Both the position numbers and the translations under genes were made by a program. From NCBI RefSeq assembly GCF_900172325.1, contig NZ_FWFR01000003.1, positions 248,001-312,000 on the forward strand: a stretch of 64,000 nucleotides of DNA, in the 5' to 3' direction. Each line of letters opens with the position of its first letter. Positions within the stretch are counted from its first letter, which is position 1. Under the pieces are notes generated by a model. That model saw nothing but the letters and a program-made list of their open reading frames with translations, did no database searches and was not told the origin of the DNA. Source of the stretch: Oceanibacterium hippocampi. GTDB lineage: Bacteria; Pseudomonadota; Alphaproteobacteria; Sneathiellales; Sneathiellaceae. Of the stretch, positions 63,278 to 64,000 are shown in pieces.

Positions 63278-64000
63278 TCACCCTCGTCCCAGCATCAGCA
63301 CGCCGTATTCGGGAACCGAGAGCCCGCTCACCAGGCCGATGCTGGCGTCCTTGACCTGTGCATCGCCGCACTCGCCTCGCAATTGCCGGACCGCTTCCAC
63401 GACATGTTCGATGCCGAGCCGGTAGCTGTAGGACAACATGCCGCCATGGGTGTTGACCGGCAGCCCGTCGTCGATCCCGATTCCCTTCTCGCGGATGAAG
63501 GCTGCCGCCTCGCCCTTGCCGCAGAAGCCGATATCCTCGATCTGCATGAGGCATGAGATCGTGAAGCAGTCATAGATCTCGGCGAAGTCGACATCATCGA
63601 GGGTCACACCCGCTCGCTGCTGGGCACGGCGCGACGCCTCGGCGACCGAGGGAAGATGCAGCATCGCCGGCTTCTGCGTGAAGACATCGTCGCCGGTAAT
63701 GGGTTCGGCGGCGTAGCCGACACCCAGGACCTCGACCGGCCGCTTCCGGCAATCGCGCGCCCGATCCGCGCTCGTCATGACGTAAGCGCCCACGCCGTCC
63801 GAGATCAGGCAGCAATCGGAAATCCGCAGCGGATCGGAAATCATCCGGCTGGCAAAATAATCGTCATAGCTGAGCGGCCGTTTCGCCTGTCCGCCGCCAT
63901 GGCGCATCGCATTGTCGCGCTGGGTGACGGCGATGGTCGCCAGATCGCGCTCGTCGAGCCCGTATTCATGCATGTAGCGCCTGGCCCAGAGCGCGAAATA
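63278..64000 (-). CDS. Thiolase-family protein (SCP-x type), N-terminus beyond window
   Basis: The last 241 or so residues of an SCP-x-type thiolase are present and continue past the right edge: codons before the internal ATG at 63973 read YFALWARRYM in frame. The C-terminal part has IYDCFTISCLMQIEDIGF and NTHGGMLSYSYRLGIEHVVEAV. The usual GHP histidine motif is replaced by the SYSYRLG region, so this copy may lack normal thiolase chemistry. The active-site cysteine lies in the missing part. It is the first visible gene of the operon. Confidence 0.85.
   Translation of the reverse strand, partial: YFALWARRYMHEYGLDERDLATIAVTQRDNAMRHGGGQAKRPLSYDDYFASRMISDPLRISDCCLISDGVGAYVMTSADRARDCRKRPVEVLGVGYAAEPITGDDVFTQKPAMLHLPSVAEASRRAQQRAGVTLDDVDFAEIYDCFTISCLMQIEDIGFCGKGEAAAFIREKGIGIDDGLPVNTHGGMLSYSYRLGIEHVVEAVRQLRGECGDAQVKDASIGLVSGLSVPEYGVLMLGRG

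Overview
The window is high-GC DNA with tightly packed genes and looks like a piece of chromosome from a free-living, probably marine, alphaproteobacterium (Rhodospirillales-like by inference). Supporting signs are three TRAP transporters, a Liv-type ABC transporter, many acyl-CoA ligases and thiolases, a usg gene (an alphaproteobacterial family) next to groESL, and an RpoH-type heat-shock promoter. I saw no rRNA, tRNA, CRISPR array, insertion sequence or phage gene.

Layout. 1-3.1 kb: the end of an unknown gene, then a DctPQM TRAP transporter. 3.1-5.0 kb: a Tat-exported isochorismatase-family hydrolase divergent from an AraC regulator. 5.0-18.1 kb: a catabolic block made of a minus-strand operon (gntR, zinc-ribbon DUF35 protein, thiolase, acyl-CoA ligase, thiolase, acyl-CoA ligase), a quinone oxidoreductase, a second DctPQM transporter, a LysR regulator and an enoyl-CoA hydratase. 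Two copies of one palindrome, TTGGATA-N3-TATCCAA-like, lie in the gntR promoter and between the oxidoreductase and dctP, so the GntR protein probably controls both. 18.4-28.6 kb: a TDT-family carrier, an MFS exporter with divergent LysR, an alpha/beta-hydrolase-OsmC fusion, groESL, usg, a GntR regulator divergent from a TauE-type permease, and a crotonase. 28.7-32.0 kb: a large SAM-cyclase-ATPase-TPR signalling protein. 32.3-35.7 kb: a mercury resistance operon (merR / merT-merP-merF-merA plus an unknown membrane protein). 35.8-43.1 kb: an SMP-30 lactonase, a VOC protein, an acyl-CoA synthetase homologue, and a TAXI-type TRAP system with an alpha/beta hydrolase.

43.1-53.7 kb is the most interesting region. 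A GntR/HutC regulator heads gntR-leuC-like-leuD-like on the plus strand. Divergent from it, the minus strand carries hyuB-hyuA-isochorismatase-like-isocitrate-lyase-like genes joined by 4-nt overlaps, followed by an acyl-CoA dehydrogenase and an amidohydrolase. A perfect inverted repeat sits in the shared promoter region. The enzyme set (ATP-dependent cyclic amide/imide hydrolase, isochorismatase-fold hydrolase, aconitase-type hydratase, malate-type C-C lyase) resembles the steps that would open a substituted cyclic imide and cleave the resulting substituted malate. This is a hypothesis.

53.8-64 kb: a second HutC-type regulator, a complete livKHMGF-like ABC transporter, a non-coding gap with an AT-rich palindrome and a possible regulator remnant, then an operon (thiolase, DUF35 protein, acyl-CoA ligase, PRISE-type reductase) that repeats the thiolase/DUF35/ligase module of the first block and runs off the window edge.
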